DNA of 5,646 bases from an uncultured bacterium. Its GTDB lineage: Bacteria > Actinomycetota > Coriobacteriia > Coriobacteriales > Coriobacteriaceae. The notes under the pieces are model-generated. The model had not been told where the DNA came from, did not search any database, and saw nothing but the letters and a program-made list of their open reading frames with translations. The stretch covers positions 1-5,646 of the forward strand of contig CAJMRD010000106.1 of assembly GCA_905215725.1 (NCBI GenBank), read 5' to 3'. Below are positions 5,562 through 5,646 of this stretch, one piece after another; the first letter of the stretch is position 1, and each line of letters begins with the position of its first letter. A program made the position numbers and the translations under genes.

Positions 5562-5646
5562 ATGAAAATCACTCGCAACCAATTTCTGAAACTGATCCCC
5601 GCTGCGGCGCTGACGCTGACCGGCTGCGGCAGCAAGACTCAACCTG
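5562..5646 (+). CDS. N terminus of a third lipoprotein (partial, runs off the right edge)
   Basis: Twenty-eight codons are visible from the ATG at 5562. They read MKITRNQFLK, then a hydrophobic stretch, then a lipobox LTGC with Cys22 and GSKTQP. The pattern TRNQFLK resembles a twin-arginine motif in which the second arginine is asparagine, so export by Tat is uncertain and Sec is possible. The ribosome binding site is weak (CCGGA about 8 nt upstream). The mature protein is not in the window. An ABC-transporter substrate-binding protein would fit the context of surface tetrapyrrole or metal uptake, but this is a guess from position only. Confidence 0.75.
   Translation, partial: MKITRNQFLKLIPAAALTLTGCGSKTQP

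Overview
This is a GC-rich window in two halves that both concern tetrapyrroles and cobalamin. They point in opposite directions from a shared intergenic region of about 460 bp. The left half (1-2908, minus strand) is a tightly packed piece of the anaerobic (early cobalt insertion) cobalamin pathway. In transcription order it reads cbiF, cbiD, a drastically shortened cbiL, and cbiG, which runs off the left edge. The genes touch or overlap: a 1 nt gap, then an 8 nt overlap, then no gap. They are almost certainly one operon.

The shared region (2909-3366) carries a good plus-strand promoter (TTGACA, 17 nt, TATCAT), then a cobalamin riboswitch, then a hairpin-rich leader that ends at the ribosome binding site of a cbiK-family gene. 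The aptamer is recognised by its GGGAA, GGTG, AATCC, ACTGT and AAGCCAGA blocks in order and by an exact 7 bp P3-like helix.

The right half (3367-5646, plus strand) encodes exported proteins. The first is a cbiK-family cobaltochelatase with a twin-arginine lipoprotein signal, so it is predicted to act outside the cytoplasm. A strong terminator and two REP-like hairpins follow. Next come a two-domain surface lipoprotein with a clear internal duplication (possibly NEAT-like) and the first 28 codons of a third lipoprotein. Together they suggest a cell-surface module that captures or handles a tetrapyrrole or its metal. That role is inferred from family and position only.

The organism is most likely an anaerobic gut-type bacterium. 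The cbi operon has high GC and GCG/CGC-rich codon use, which together with the Tat lipoprotein signal would fit Coriobacteriia (Actinomycetota). The downstream genes prefer GCC, ACC and CTG. The repeats between them look, from memory, like intergenic repeats common in Faecalibacterium/Gemmiger-type Oscillospiraceae. The right half may therefore have been acquired by transfer. No taxonomic assignment can be proven from this window alone.

The most unusual points are the cbiL gene reduced to its two ends but still in frame inside the operon, a riboswitch-controlled chelatase placed outside the membrane, and a leader in which one segment can pair either with the aptamer's 5' flank or with the Shine-Dalgarno sequence.
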